Source: Linnemannia schmuckeri (Eukaryota; Mortierellomycota; Mortierellomycetes; Mortierellales; Mortierellaceae). Taken from it: a stretch of DNA of 64,000 nt. The notes below the pieces were generated by a model that was not told the DNA's origin, made no database searches, and saw nothing but the letters and a program-made list of their open reading frames with translations. The stretch is from the NCBI GenBank assembly GCA_029449235.1, contig JANATG010000004.1, positions 2,418,001 through 2,482,000 on the forward strand. The letters are read 5' to 3'. Positions within the stretch are counted from its first letter, which is position 1. Every line of letters begins with the position of its first letter. The position numbers and the translations under genes were made by a program. This document shows positions 36,401-47,601 of the stretch, in pieces.

Positions 36401-36950
36401 GCTCTCTCGCCCTCTTTGCTTCCTTGCTTTTTGCTTTCTTTGTTTTCACAGTTCTTCGCTCTTTGTTTTCTGGTTTTCTGGTTTTCCCTCGATCCATGTG
36501 CTTCTTCTCACTCACTGTTTTTGTTTTTTTCCCCTCATTATCGCGCTCCAATGGTTTTCTCACTTTCCTGCTCTCTTTGTTGACACACCTCTTTGTTTTA
36601 ACATTTTTCGCGAGTGCGTCAAGAAGGGATCCATGCATCAAAGAAAAAAAACTTACGTCAAAAGTTTTACCGTCGAATGGGAACGCTCTAGGCGAGAAGA
36701 TGTTCTTGCGTCCATCAAAGACCGGACGAGAGCCATCGAGCTCGGATTCCCCATAGACGAAGAGCATGTGCTCAAAGACACGTCGATTGACGAGCGGAGG
36801 CACGTCGGGAGTGATAGTCACATCATAATGATAGACATTGATGTTGGGCAACTGGGTGATCTCGAAAAAGTTGGCGTGGATTTTGATAGCCTTGCCGACG
36901 GAACCGGGGTTGGGCCGCTTGACGAATTCTGTCAGACGAAGGCCAGACAT
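33318..36950 (-). CDS. Argonaute (PAZ-PIWI) with complete slicer tetrad
   Basis: Predicted 840 residues; exons 36950-36657, 36198-35889, 35753-35655, 35514-35225, 35104-34921, 34800-33472 and 33334-33318. It binds small RNAs and silences matching transcripts. Domains: ArgoN from MSGLRLTEFVKRPNPG, the linker GRMMINLDVAATAYYQSGSLLE, PAZ, the MID region (YANPHGDIEGSLKNAW), then PIWI. The slicer residues are all present: D in FGADVSHPSPGD (about 587), E in TETIADLGGMVVELL (about 626), D in FYRDGVSEGQF (about 657) and H in GTSRPTHYHVLYDENRF (about 753). The last exon is 17 nt and restores the conserved aromatic C-terminus (MYFM). Reading on to a farther exon would replace that end. The last intron carries a 33-nt A tract. 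Confidence 0.93.
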
Positions 36951-38340
36951 AGGGTACTTTACGTCTTTTTTTTCTTTTTTCTTCTTTTTTTTGCTCTTGA
37001 AAGGGGGTTGGGGTTACGGAAATACTGAAGCGATTGAAAATAAGGCGGTCCAAATTCTTAGTTCTATTTGAAGAAGGATCGAGGACGGCAGGGCAAGTGG
37101 GAAAGTATGTATAAATGGGCGACAAGGATGGAAGGAGGAGAAGCGGGAGGAAGTGGATATGAGAACAATGAAAGAAAAGAAGAAAAGAAAAAGTGAGGGG
37201 AAAGATTATATAAAGACAAAAAAAAATAGTTAGTTGGGATGTCCTATCCGGTCGAGTCGAGGGTTCATGACCCTGGTCTGGTGGTAAAACAGAAAAGGCT
37301 TAGAGCCAAGGCTAGTGCGAGTGGCTACCTAGCATTCACGCACACAGCCAGTCTTTTTGTTCCATATACCCTATTTACTATCGGGTGGTGTCTGTTTTTT
37401 TCATTTGACTTGCGCTCTTTGACTTCTTTGTTTCTGCCAAAACAAGAAAGAGAGGCTGGGATAAATGAAAAAAGGAACGATCGCTGTTTCCCCGGCCCTT
37501 GTTGATGTTGTTGTCGTATGTGGTGAAAAAAGCGGATTCGCCATAAGGGGGAGAGTGCGAATGTGTGCGTGTGAATGTGAAAGTGCTATGACTTACTCGC
37601 GTGCTGTATGAATATTTCCGGGCGAGCGCTATGAATGGAGAGAAGGGAAAAGGGAGTAATGTTAATGGGAGGGATGTCCGAAGTAAAGTGAATGAATGTG
37701 AGTTAAGGAGTGAAAGGAAGGGTGTGTGAGCATAAATTAAGAGAGAGCATTGACACAAGGTTTTTGTTTTCTTTGTTGGTGGTTGCTGTCATAGTGGTCG
37801 AGGTAGTATAAGTGTGAGAGGATGCCCATAAAGGATGCACCATGGTGGTGGGTTCATAGTTTCTTCTTTCGTACATAAAAGGTTGTAGGTGTGGGTGAGG
37901 CTGGGCGGGGGGGAGGCGCACGCACAAAGGAACGAAGGAAGGAAAGGGAGAGAGGAGTGAAGAAATGAAGGGAAGAAGGGAAGAAAGAACGACAAAAGAG
38001 CAATGCTCACCAGTGTTCAAAGGGGGGAAAGCAAAAAGAGGCAAGGAGTGAGGAGTGAGGAGTGAGGAGAGAGGAGAGAGAGGGACAAAGATTTTTCACA
38101 CAAGACGACGATGGTCGGCCTGCTTTTACAACTCGCCCATGCGTTTTGTGTTTCTTGGCTCTTCAGAGTCCTAACCACGAAAGGGCAAAGGAGTCAATTG
38201 ACGAAGTACAGGGTGTCCCTTAGAGTTACACACTCAAGAACACCCGACTAGTTACGTTAAATGAAGATAGTCACGTTAGTAAAGAATTTTTGCAAGTTGG
38301 TTTTTGTCAAGAAAATCCAACTTAGAAATAGGTAGATCGA
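36951..38340. other. Argonaute upstream region
   Basis: Purine-rich blocks and a short GGAGTGA-type repeat (38043-38082). A GGGTGT...ACACCC imperfect inverted pair at 38211-38246 adjoins the Fanzor-like relic. No gene is seen. Confidence 0.45.
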
Positions 38341-39065
38341 TTACTGGCGACTTTTCTTGCAAGCAATACCAAGAAGAGTCTCGTCAGACCTGTGTCTGGT
38401 TTTTCGAGGAACTGGAGGCTTCGGCGGTGTAGGCGAAGGCGATGGGTCAGGCTCAAGGGGCTGAGGCTTGAATCTTGGTGGCCGATGCTGAGTCCTTAGT
38501 TGGGAGAAGCAAATTGTTGATATATTCTCCGCTCTACGGCATCACGATCATAATCCATCCTGCAGGCGCGACAGTACTTCGACCTCTGCCGATCACTTCC
38601 CAGAAAACAGTTACAACTCTCCCTTGGATACTTGGTACTTGTAAAAACACCTCATTTGCGCTAACAACGATGATTCCAAGAGGGCGAGCCTATCAACAAT
38701 ATAAAGAGGCCAATAAATATCAGATACCACGATTGCCCATTGACGCATATCCATTCTTTGCCCGGCTTCATATGACTGCCCACTTCTTATCTAATGTACG
38801 AATCTTTTGATGAGAACTCTATGCTTGCTTGGTAATCAGATCCTCGAGTTGAACTTCGCCAAACCAACACATACGACAATAGGCGGCAGTCTCCCGTCCA
38901 ACCCCTAGGTCGAACCCATAATCGTCTCCTTCTCAACATTGTTGCTGTCCTTGATGGTGATGGTCTGCGGTGCCATATCCAGGATAGATTCTACGGCATA
39001 GTCCAAAGCCGCAACCTACGCCTTCTTGCTCTCCCACTGATTCTGACGAAACCAGGGCTCGCGTT
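38341..39065 (-). pseudogene. Degenerate Fanzor/TnpB-like RNA-guided nuclease gene (C-terminal half)
   Basis: Reading the minus strand in shifting frames gives a recognisable order of Fanzor/TnpB C-terminal motifs: KKA*VAALDYAVESILDMA; LPPIVVCVGLAKFNSR (RuvC-II neighbourhood); RPLGIIVVSANEVF; then a frameshift to STKYPRESCNCF. After that comes the zinc-ribbon end KYCRACRMDYDRDAV, whose DRD supplies the RuvC-III acid, followed after a further shift by AENISTICFSQLRTQHRPPRF and a Pro-rich tail ending KKSRQ and stop at 38341. At least three stops and two or more frameshifts separate these pieces, and one ribbon Cys pair is eroded. The N-terminal half and RuvC-I Asp are not found. The family is inferred from motif order only. 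Confidence 0.62.
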
Positions 39066-39326
39066 AAAAGCGGACAAGACTTTGAGTACGGACGAAAAAG
39101 AACCAATGGGACTGCGAATGTATAGGACTGCTTTTTTATTTCAATTTTTTCTTTCATCAAAAAAGGAGGGACACAGGGGTAAGGTATTGGAAAGGGTCCT
39201 AACAGACCCGTAAAGATAAATACAAGGTGGAGGATGAGAGGAAACGAAGAACAGAAAAAAAGGGGGCTCTTGAAGTAGGATATGAACAACATTGGGCGGG
39301 AAGACAAACAAAAAGAAACACATAGT

Positions 39327-40490
39327 TTAACGGAAACCGGGAAGGACGCCCGTATGGTGAGGCTGGTTGCCGCTAAAGAACTCGCTCATCTGCTGGGGAG
39401 CAACAGCTCCCTCGACCTTCGACCGGTTAACCTGCTTCTGGGCTGCATTGCCCACCAGGGGCATCGCTGAATACGACTTTTGCAGGTACCACAGCAGCCT
39501 CAACTTGTGCGCACGTCTCGGGTTCAAAAAGTCCAAATGACACTCAAACGACACTGGTTCAATCCACCGCTCCCCATTGATCTTCTTGCCCTTGCGTGTA
39601 AACGACGACACCTTGTAGATAAACGCCCAGGGACATCCCTTATCCGAACCAAGCAACGTCCTGGTGCCTGGCTTCAAGATCGACATCTGGGCTTCCTTGT
39701 CGAGATAGTCGTACTTGTCCGTGTCACCGACAGAGATAATACGGATTACTGGCTTGGTAATACCAAACGTCTTGCTGTAGACCTGTCCACGGAACTCGGG
39801 CTTAACTGGCTTGGGCAACCAGCGGATACGGTTCGTCGCCTCGTCAAAGGAGTCAAACAAGAACACTGGGCGGAAGGTACGATGGCCCTCCTGGTCAGCC
39901 CAAAGGACCACGTGGCTCTGCATAAACTTGTCGAGCAGGGCACGGGTCGTCAATTGGCGCCAGCGATCAGAGAGGGTGTGGAGGTCGTACAGCTCGAGGA
40001 TGGTCAGGGTCTCGAGAATCAAGGCGACAACATCATTGGGTAAGTTCTCCATCTCTGCAGTCGAGGGGATGTTGGCGGGAATACGGCCAGCAGTGACACC
40101 AGCACGTACACCACCACCGTTAGCAGCAGTAGCAGTAGTAGTAGTAGCGGGAGTAGTCGAGTCGCCGTTGCGGGCATCAGTAGTAGCGCCATTGTTGTTC
40201 AGGGACTCTGTTGCAGCAGCATGGTTGCCGAGAATCGATGCCAGATCGTAGGTTGGAGGGAGAGCGTTGGGGTTACGGTCAGTATCGACGGATCCGAGGG
40301 AGATATTGTCGGCATCCTCACCGTCGTCGTCGTCGTCCTCTACTGAACCGTCTGAGACGTGGTTTTTGCTATTGTTGTCCAGGCTGAGATCGATGAGCTG
40401 TCCCTCGAGAACGGTCCTGCCGTTGGTGTTGGAGACAGAGTGCGACGAGCTGTTGGTCGAGTTGTGGTTACTTGTCCTTTCCAAAGTCAT
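39327..40490 (-). CDS. F-box-like protein of unknown function
   Basis: Single-exon frame of 387 residues. Residues 1-145 are disordered, rich in Ser, Asn, Thr and Asp, with an acidic run DDDDDGEDAD. An F-box-like segment follows (MENLPNDVVALILETLTILELYDLHTLSDRWRQLTTRALL, about 145-190), suggesting recruitment to an SCF ubiquitin ligase through Skp1. The C-terminal half contains a conserved-looking globular region (FLFDSFDEATNRIRWLPKPVKPEFRG, WAFIYKVSSFTRKGKKINGERWIEP). I cannot assign it to a named substrate adaptor. It is probably intact and flanked by long noncoding sequence. Confidence 0.75.
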   Translation of the reverse strand: MTLERTSNHNSTNSSSHSVSNTNGRTVLEGQLIDLSLDNNSKNHVSDGSVEDDDDDGEDADNISLGSVDTDRNPNALPPTYDLASILGNHAAATESLNNNGATTDARNGDSTTPATTTTATAANGGGVRAGVTAGRIPANIPSTAEMENLPNDVVALILETLTILELYDLHTLSDRWRQLTTRALLDKFMQSHVVLWADQEGHRTFRPVFLFDSFDEATNRIRWLPKPVKPEFRGQVYSKTFGITKPVIRIISVGDTDKYDYLDKEAQMSILKPGTRTLLGSDKGCPWAFIYKVSSFTRKGKKINGERWIEPVSFECHLDFLNPRRAHKLRLLWYLQKSYSAMPLVGNAAQKQVNRSKVEGAVAPQQMSEFFSGNQPHHTGVLPGFR

Positions 40491-43400
40491 CTTGCTGGAT
40501 ATGTTGATTATAAGGGAGCTGTTGGACCGCTGGTGGGTGGTGGGGTATCTGCAATAAGGGGGCAGACAGGGAGAGGGTGAGTAAGAAGGGAAAGGGGGGA
40601 ATGCGCATCGATGCGGTCAGCAACAAGTGAAAGGGGGAGAAGAGAGAAGACAAGAGCAGAATAAAGAATATCCGGGTGTTAGTTGGACGACCTTGTCTTT
40701 TTTCTCAGTCTGTCGGTCAGTCAGTCAGTCATTCGGCACAGAACAGGATTGCGACAGACAAACAAATGTCCATTTTCTGTCTGTAGTATCCATGAGTCAT
40801 CCCTTCACCCTTTCGAGCGCAGTCGCTTTTTTTTTTGTCCAGTTCCATTTTGGCAGTTCTTCTGGTGAAATGCAGTGAGTGAATGAGGTCGAGTAGCTCA
40901 TTCCTGCAGGTCTGCAGTCATTGCAGACAGCCATGCTCCCACAGAACGAAAAAAAAAAAAAGGTCGACTCTCACGGCGACTCTCGCTTCTCATTCTCTTG
41001 CACTCATTCAGCTCTCCGTCTTGTTTATGACATCGCTGTCTCCTGTTTTTTTTTCTTCTGTTGCCGTTACGAGTAGTGAGAAGAGATGTTTGTGTTTGCC
41101 GCCGTCCTGTTATTTTCAGGGGTTGAAGCCTCTTAGCAATAACATGAAAAACACCCACGGTCACCCTTCCTGAGAAGACAAACAGGGGACACATGCACAT
41201 ATTTACAGTAGAAGAGAAAGAGAGGAAAGCGGGGTGCAAAGTACAACAAGTAGAACAGGAACACGAGCAAGAGCGAGAGCAAAAAGGTACCTATCAAGGA
41301 GAGGGAGGACAAGGAGAGAGGACGTTAAAGGGAAGAGGGGCGGGAGTGGATTTAGAGTGGATTGATTTTTGATTTTGAATGGATATGGGCGAGAAGAGAA
41401 GAGGGAAGGGGGAGATGAAGGAGCGGTGGCTGGAGAAAAGGGAAAAGAGAACAAGAAAAGGGACGATAAAAAAAAAAAAAAAAAAAAAAAAAAGACCACA
41501 ACTATTTACTTTTTTCTAATTCTTATGGACAGCTATTCACCTTCTATCCCTCTGTGTTTGCATGAACAACAGAATGACGACAAGTAAAATTCAATAATGA
41601 ACTCTCTTTTCTTCATTCAATCATCTAGTCGTATATCATTAGCAAAAGGGCTTTTTTCCTTTTTTTTTCCCTTTCTTCTTCAACTGGTAATCTGCTTTCC
41701 AGTACCCATTCATTCCTACCATACCATATCATATCATATCATATCATATCGGATTATCATCTCACACCCACAGTTTCATTTCATTTCACATACCTTCCCT
41801 GATCCCTTCTCTTTTCACTCTGGGAACTCGTCCTCAAAATCGACTTGCCGCACGCTGTCTACTTTTATTCTGCTCCCCTCTTTTCACTGCCACCTCCACC
41901 ATCTCCAAAAGGGCACTCTCTCTTCTTTCCCCTCCCAGTCGCAAACGGACGCCATCAGTCGACTACTATAGTCGACTGTCTCGTCATTGGTTATTCATTG
42001 CTTGTTTTGTCCACTCTTTCTCATTGCACTTCCGAACCCTCCGCGAGCTTATTTTTCTACTTGCAAGGAATGCCTTCCTGGTTCCTTGTCTTCGCTTCTT
42101 GCACTCTTCTAACGTTTAAGAAGAGTCCTCTTTACGCTTCATCTCTCTTTTTCTCGCCCTGTAATTATTCTTGCTATCGGCGCGCACACACTATTTTCAT
42201 CTTTGGACACTAAACACAAAAAAAAGCTGAAAGATAGGCTATCCTCATTCGCCCACCCACCGGCATCCTGACCCGTTCTTTTCTTGACATCGCGATATTG
42301 AGGGGTCCACACATTAGGTCGTATGTCATAGCCATTTGTTCCTTCAGCCATTCAGAATCCATCCATCGGATCCATACCCGAACAAAAAATTGTGCCACTG
42401 CCATTGACTGGACAGGAATATTTCATTGGCCTGTTCCCTTAAGAAATTTCCGCTTTTTCCTTGACTTCTTTTCCTAGTTTCTATGTATCTCGTTCGCCAA
42501 CATTCAGATGAATATGATCGCCATCTGTATATTTTTGCTCAGGTATCCAGTACTCCATTTTTCAGCAACACCTTCGGATGTCCGGATGTCTTTTCCTTTT
42601 CGCTCTCTTAAGGGGGAAAGGGGGGCTCTTCCTACATTATCTAGCCCTCTCTCACCAATCCTTTCAAACCTCATCTCTTCTTTTTTTTTCTCCGTCAACG
42701 ACATTAACAGTAAAAAGGATAAGCAGAGAATGATCGAAACATTGCTTAGCCCACATTTTATCCGAAATCACCAAACCCTGAATAAAGGAATTTAGAAATC
42801 GCCTGTGCAGGAACGTCTTATGAAAGGAAAGGAGGGTCTTTTATTTTGCGTTGTTCAACATTACAAGGATAAGGATGAGAGAAGAGAGGAGAGAGAGAGA
42901 GAAAAGAGAGAAACGAATTGATTACAGGCAATTGTTTTGTTTGTTGTTAGTTGAAGCATGAAATGAGAGCGAAGGAGAAGAAGAGTCAGATGCTTTACGG
43001 CGATGACCAGAGGGAAAATGGCGACAACGATGGTTGGTTGGTTGTCCAAGAAGGTAGTCGATACAAAACAAAAACAGAGGCTAATCTTCTGTTCATCCCT
43101 ACGCTGCATGACTCTCTCATTTTCGATCGAAGGATGGGTGTTTTGTGTGCTTTGTAGTCCATAAATTGGGCTTTGTCTTCATGTCTGGCACAATTGTAAG
43201 GGGGTGAATAAAATAAAAGGTCAAGCAAATGGGCCGCATGCGATTGGCTGAAAAGGTCAACGAGTTCGCTTACATGGGCACGCGCCCGACAACCAAACGA
43301 TAACGCCTTCTGCCACTCACTGAGCAATCGAAAGAAAAAAGCAGGTATACTAAATTTGCCATCCGTAGTTGTGGGTTTCGACGGTGATAGGCTGGCTCTC

Positions 43401-44649
43401 CTTTCTAGTCCCTTTTACTTTCGTTTGTTCAGATGAGAACGAAAAAAATGGACAACCAAGATAACAATGTCTTTTCTCTTCTAGCAGTGCACGCGATTGA
43501 TTCTCTCGCTCTTTTTTTTGGCTGCGATGGACGAAATGCACCTCGCTCTTTCTTGTCGCTGTTCGTTCGGGAACAAATCCGAAACTCTATCCTGTCCTGT
43601 CATCCCCTGGGTCCAAGGAAAAACAATCCAAGCGCGTCTCTACTTTTTTTTCTTGTCCTTCCATTTTGTTCTCGCCCTTCTCTTTTTGTTGTTGTTGTGG
43701 GCGTATTTTTTTTTCTTTCGCTTCCAAATAAATTGGCAGGGATGAGAACAAGTTTGGTGAGTTCAAGTAAATATACAACATAACACAACATATTTCCGTC
43801 CTTTTATCAAACTTCTTTTCCCTCCAACGCTGTTTCGTTTTTTTTTTCCCTTGCGCTCTTGTGATAAGACAAACACCCTTTTTTTCAAACAGCCACCTAT
43901 GTCTTTCTCGTCTATCCATCCTTCTCCCTCTCCTTACACACTCTCTCGCCATTGTAAAAATGCAAACAACTGTGTCAAGCACGCAAGAACTGCCGTTCTG
44001 GAGCGTTCCGCGGGCGAGCAAATATGCGTGAGCAAGCAATTGGAGCGGCGTGTTTTTTGCTCCCTTTCTTGAGTTGTATTCTTTTCCCAGGAGGGCTCGC
44101 TCGCTCATATTCTCTCTTTGTTTCCACACTCGTTTCACTCCCTGTCCACTCTCACTATAATTGGTGATCGCCTGGACCACTCTTAACCCACTCGATTACA
44201 TTGTTCACCAACTACGGCGTGCACAGGTAAAGAAACAAACCATGCATTAAATGCAGACTCTTTCTTGACACCTTTTCTCCTTTGTGTTAGTTGTTGTCTC
44301 TTTCACGTCTTTCTCATTCCAAGACCCCTTACTTCCCCTTTTCTTTACTAGCTGGCTTTCATGAACATACCAAAGTGAGATAGGAGATAGGAGAGAGAAG
44401 CCTTGTTTTATAAGACTCTCTCTCCTCCTGTCTCTTCTCTTTGTTTTCCTTCTGGTATACATTCCTACTTCTTTTCTCAGCAAGCGACACACCAACGACA
44501 ACGATAACGATATCATGGCGGTTTTGACCTTTAACTCGAATCCGAGCACAGTGACACAACTTAATCTCAACCAACGGCAGCATGGCATCTCTGGTAATAG
44601 CATACAAGCTGAAGAGAATCGACAGCAATAATGTATAGCGAGACATAAA
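40491..44649. other. 4-kb gene-poor, CT-rich region
   Basis: Long pyrimidine-rich stretches, a 26-nt A tract (41468-41493) and a short ATATC-type microsatellite (41722-41750). A minus frame near 42140-42404 has no recognisable domain. I see no supported gene. Confidence 0.5.
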
Positions 44650-46858
44650 GCAGGATTAGCATCAGGGTCGACTAAATCCTCAGAGGCAGAGCGGGATCTA
44701 CATGACCTGGACGAACCCATCGAGATCTCGGCCAATGACTCGAAACCTGGCGGGAAGAAATCGAAGAGAAGGATGCTTCAACGATGGTTCATGGGTGCCT
44801 TGACTGCCCTGCCGATCATTGCGCTTTGGGCCTGTTACTCGTCACACTGATCAGGTTTTTCTCCTGGTTCCTTTGACGACAATGACTACTGAACGTACGA
44901 TTCTGACATGACGAAGCTGTCACCGAGGTCTTATGGACCAGACGAGAAGTACTTTATCCTCGAGTACAGTCCCTGACTCGGCTTCAACAGCATGAGGTAT
45001 AGTTGCCATTCTGATGTTAATTTTTTTTATTTCACGCCTCTTTTTTGTTTGCACATGCGGAAGAGAGAATAGACAGATCACTCGTCTCTATTTTTTGCTC
45101 AAGCATAGGTATATGATCAAGAGAGGACTCTACCTAGCAGACCTTCTCAAATGAATACTTACCTTCCCCAACAACTCCGCCTTCGCTCCTGCTCCTCTCC
45201 CGACGAGTCCATCTGTACCCGGACCGCAACCTACCTTACCCCGGGATCTGTATACTCTAGGAATGAGCAAGGGAGTGTCGTTGCACCGGATTTGGGATAC
45301 TTTTTTGACCTACCGCATTTGATGGAGAGGACGGTGGAGGAGGGTGATTGATTTCCGGACGTTTATGGAGACGGTTGTTGGGGCAAGGAGGGGAACGTTG
45401 GGGTGAGGAGGGGGACGTTGGGGTGAGGAGGGAGACGTTGGGGTGAGGAGGGAGACGTTGGGGTGAGGAGGGAGACGCTGAGGAGGTTGATGGATGTGGA
45501 TTTTGGGGTGTGGGTGTTTTCTGCATTGACGAATAAGAGGCATCCTGGTGGGGATATGGAAAATGGCGATAGCGATGACGATGAGGAGGAGGAAGAAGAT
45601 GACAAAGAGAGCCAAGGCGGCGGTGGAAAGGGGAGAGAGATTGTATTGAAGTCTGTACAGCGCAAGTCGTGGGGCCTTGCAGAGGATCCGAGCCTATCGC
45701 CTATCGACAATATTTTCAGGAACGAACTCGTCGATATCTTGGACGAGGATGAGAGCTATCAACAGAATGAGCGCGGTCAAGTTCAGGAAGATAAATTTGT
45801 CTAAGTCAACCGGTCATTCTTTGCGTTTGCAGATGTCCATGGTGGAGGTGTCAGTCGGATCGTCAACTGGTCTGTGCAGTTCCAGTACAGCAATGCAGAG
45901 GACAGGGCGCAGGATCCAACGACCACAGTACGACATAGTAGAGGACGGCTACTACTGGAACTTGTCGTCTACCACTCAAGGACCCCTCAGCAGACCAAAC
46001 ACTCGGAACCCCGCTTTCCCGGGTTTGCGACCTGTCATATTCAAAATTATGTCGGTCTCGCCCAAGAACTCAGGCCAGTCGACGCAGATGTGTTGATCAT
46101 TGAAGGCCAGTTCCATATTACGGGATGGATATCACTTGTATACTCCTCGCTCGAGAATGCTCAGAGGCATCGGCGGATAGCGTTGACGTATTTGAAGTAT
46201 AGTCCTGCTGTCCATCAAGCTGCTGATTATTTGGTGGTGAAACTGAAGGCCAGGATTCTACGGCGCATAGAAGGAGGTGATGTTGGTTATGCGATTATTC
46301 TTGGTTGCGGTTGTCGATGCATGTACCATGAGGGATTTCGTGTCACAGAAGCATGGATGGCAAAACTTTGATGATGGCTGAATGGGGTCCCTTATTAAAA
46401 ACGCCGTCAAGTCTGTCTTTGGTCCCTTTGATCCTTCCCTCAACATCTGTTCACCCATCTCTGCACCTGTACCAGCGCTAGCGTTAGAGAATGAAGGAGA
46501 AGGAACCGACGACTCCTTGCCCGAAAACAACAAGGACAACGTCAATGCTGACAACACTAACAGACCACCACAACAACAACAACAATAACAACAACCAGTG
46601 ATCCTAATCCCAAAATTTGGATTCTACATGTCAACCGACGAAAACATCTCTCTACGCCCTTGACTACTTCCAATCCGTAGGCGCCATCCACTTCGAGGAC
46701 CTCCTTGACCCCTTTTTCGAGTCTCGATTCGGACACCTTGTATGCTTGATGATTGGATAGGCTTGATCGAGCAATTTATCTATGCGCGGGCTGAGATATT
46801 TATGGGGAACATGAGTAGTAGTTTTATGAGTGACACTGAACCTGAGGTTGCATCTTGA
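44650..46858 (+). pseudogene. Golgi-type glycosyltransferase pseudogene (O-fucosyltransferase-like)
   Basis: A broken gene of a type II membrane protein. The N-terminal part reads DLDEPIEISANDSKPGGKK, a basic stop-transfer flank, and a hydrophobic anchor (MLQRWFMGALTALPIIALWAC). The stem and first core segment (DEKYFILEYSP*LGFNSMR) hold three in-frame TGA codons at 44848, 44890 and 44974. Later fragments in shifting frames are YFFDLPHLMERT, RVIDFRTFMET, VLIIEGQFHITGWISLVYSSLENAQRHRRIALTYLKYSPAVHQAADYLVVKLKARILRR, FEDLLDPFFESRFGHLV and IEQFIYARAEIFMGNMSSSF. The last resembles the donor-binding end of GDP-fucose O-fucosyltransferase-like enzymes. A 20-bp minisatellite has expanded inside it. 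Broken state is certain; family is probable. Confidence 0.6.
45378..45477 (+). repeat. 20-bp minisatellite, five units
   Basis: Five near-identical 20-bp units related to ttggggtgaggagggagacg lie head to tail inside the glycosyltransferase pseudogene. Later units are almost identical, so expansion is recent relative to the gene decay. Confidence 0.9.
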
Positions 46859-47392
46859 TACGGTTGATAGTGAGGAAGGAGGGGAGGGGAGGAAGAGACT
46901 TGGGTACCTTTACAAGGGTGGTCCGGTACTTACCATTGGTCAGCGGTAGCAGGAGTTATTACTTTAGATTTTTTTTTAGTATACACTGATAATTGTCCAA
47001 AAAAAAAAGAGAGAAAGGAACTGTAGAGTGCAGGGAAACGTTCGTAAGTATCATTGGTACGAGTAAACAACGGGTTGCAAAGGCAAACTAATAATGAAGA
47101 CGAAACCCGAGCAACGACGCGTTCTATGCTGTAGGTTGCTTGCATAGTCAAGCATGAGCGTGTAAACAACAAAACAAGAGTTAACGCGATCAAAATTAAA
47201 ATAACAAAGCTTGCGGTGTCAACTAAAAAAAAAAGGAAACATGAGTAACCCCTTTGATGCATGATTACTAAAAAGAAGTAGGCATCCTTGAGCACTAACG
47301 CGACCGACAAATACCTACGGACATTTGCTCGAGATGCAAAAAAACGAAGCTTTTTCGCCGAACTTGTCAAACGGGAAAAGAGCAAAAGATAG
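46859..47392. other. Spacer between pseudogene and tRNA-Ser
   Basis: AT-rich, no coding or repeat feature recognised. It forms the 3' flank of the tRNA gene. Confidence 0.45.
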
Positions 47393-47473
47393 CGTCAACA
47401 GCAGGATTTGAACCTGCGCGGGAGAACCCATGTGATTTCTAGTCACACGCCTTAACCGCTCGGCCATATTGAC
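47393..47473 (-). tRNA. tRNA-Ser (anticodon AGA)
   Basis: Complete class II cloverleaf of 81 nt without intron. The acceptor GTCAATA pairs with TGTTGAC (one G-U) and is followed by discriminator G. The D arm is GCCGAGCGGTTAAGGC (A box), the anticodon stem TGTGA/TCACA encloses loop CTAGAAA, a long variable arm follows, and the T arm is GCAGG-TTCAAAT-CCTGC (B box). A LINE-like fragment begins about 75-130 bp upstream in the opposite orientation. Confidence 0.96.
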
Positions 47474-47547
47474 TCGTATCGCTTGATGAGTTTCTGTTCT
47501 TCTTTTCCATATTTAGATCCATAGTCCCAAAATTTATGGGCACTGTT

Positions 47548-47601
47548 CACGTGACGATATAAATTGGTGGCGTTTTTTTTTTTTTTTTTTTTTTTTTTTT
47601 T
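47548..47601 (+). repeat. Conserved junction block (CACGTG...AATTGGTGGCG) plus T29 tract
   Basis: CACGTG at 47548-47553, AATTGGTGGCG at 47562-47572 and a 29-nt T tract (47573-47601) separate tRNA-Ser from the LINE-like fragment. The same CACGTG...AATTGGTGGCG order, read away from the tRNA, occurs upstream of tRNA-Leu. Whether it is element 5' sequence or part of the target is unknown. Confidence 0.6.

Noticed and set aside
25272..40490. A functional defence cluster of STAND protein, Fanzor and Argonaute
   Set aside because: The Fanzor-like gene is dead, the genes are separated by long spacers and a housekeeping esterase, and nothing shows co-regulation.
42139..42404. Short minus-strand frame with VWTPQYRDVKKR
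   Set aside because: No domain, no flanking exons; not supportable as a gene.
45378..45477. CRISPR-like array
   Set aside because: Units are contiguous 20-bp tandem copies without spacers; it is a minisatellite.
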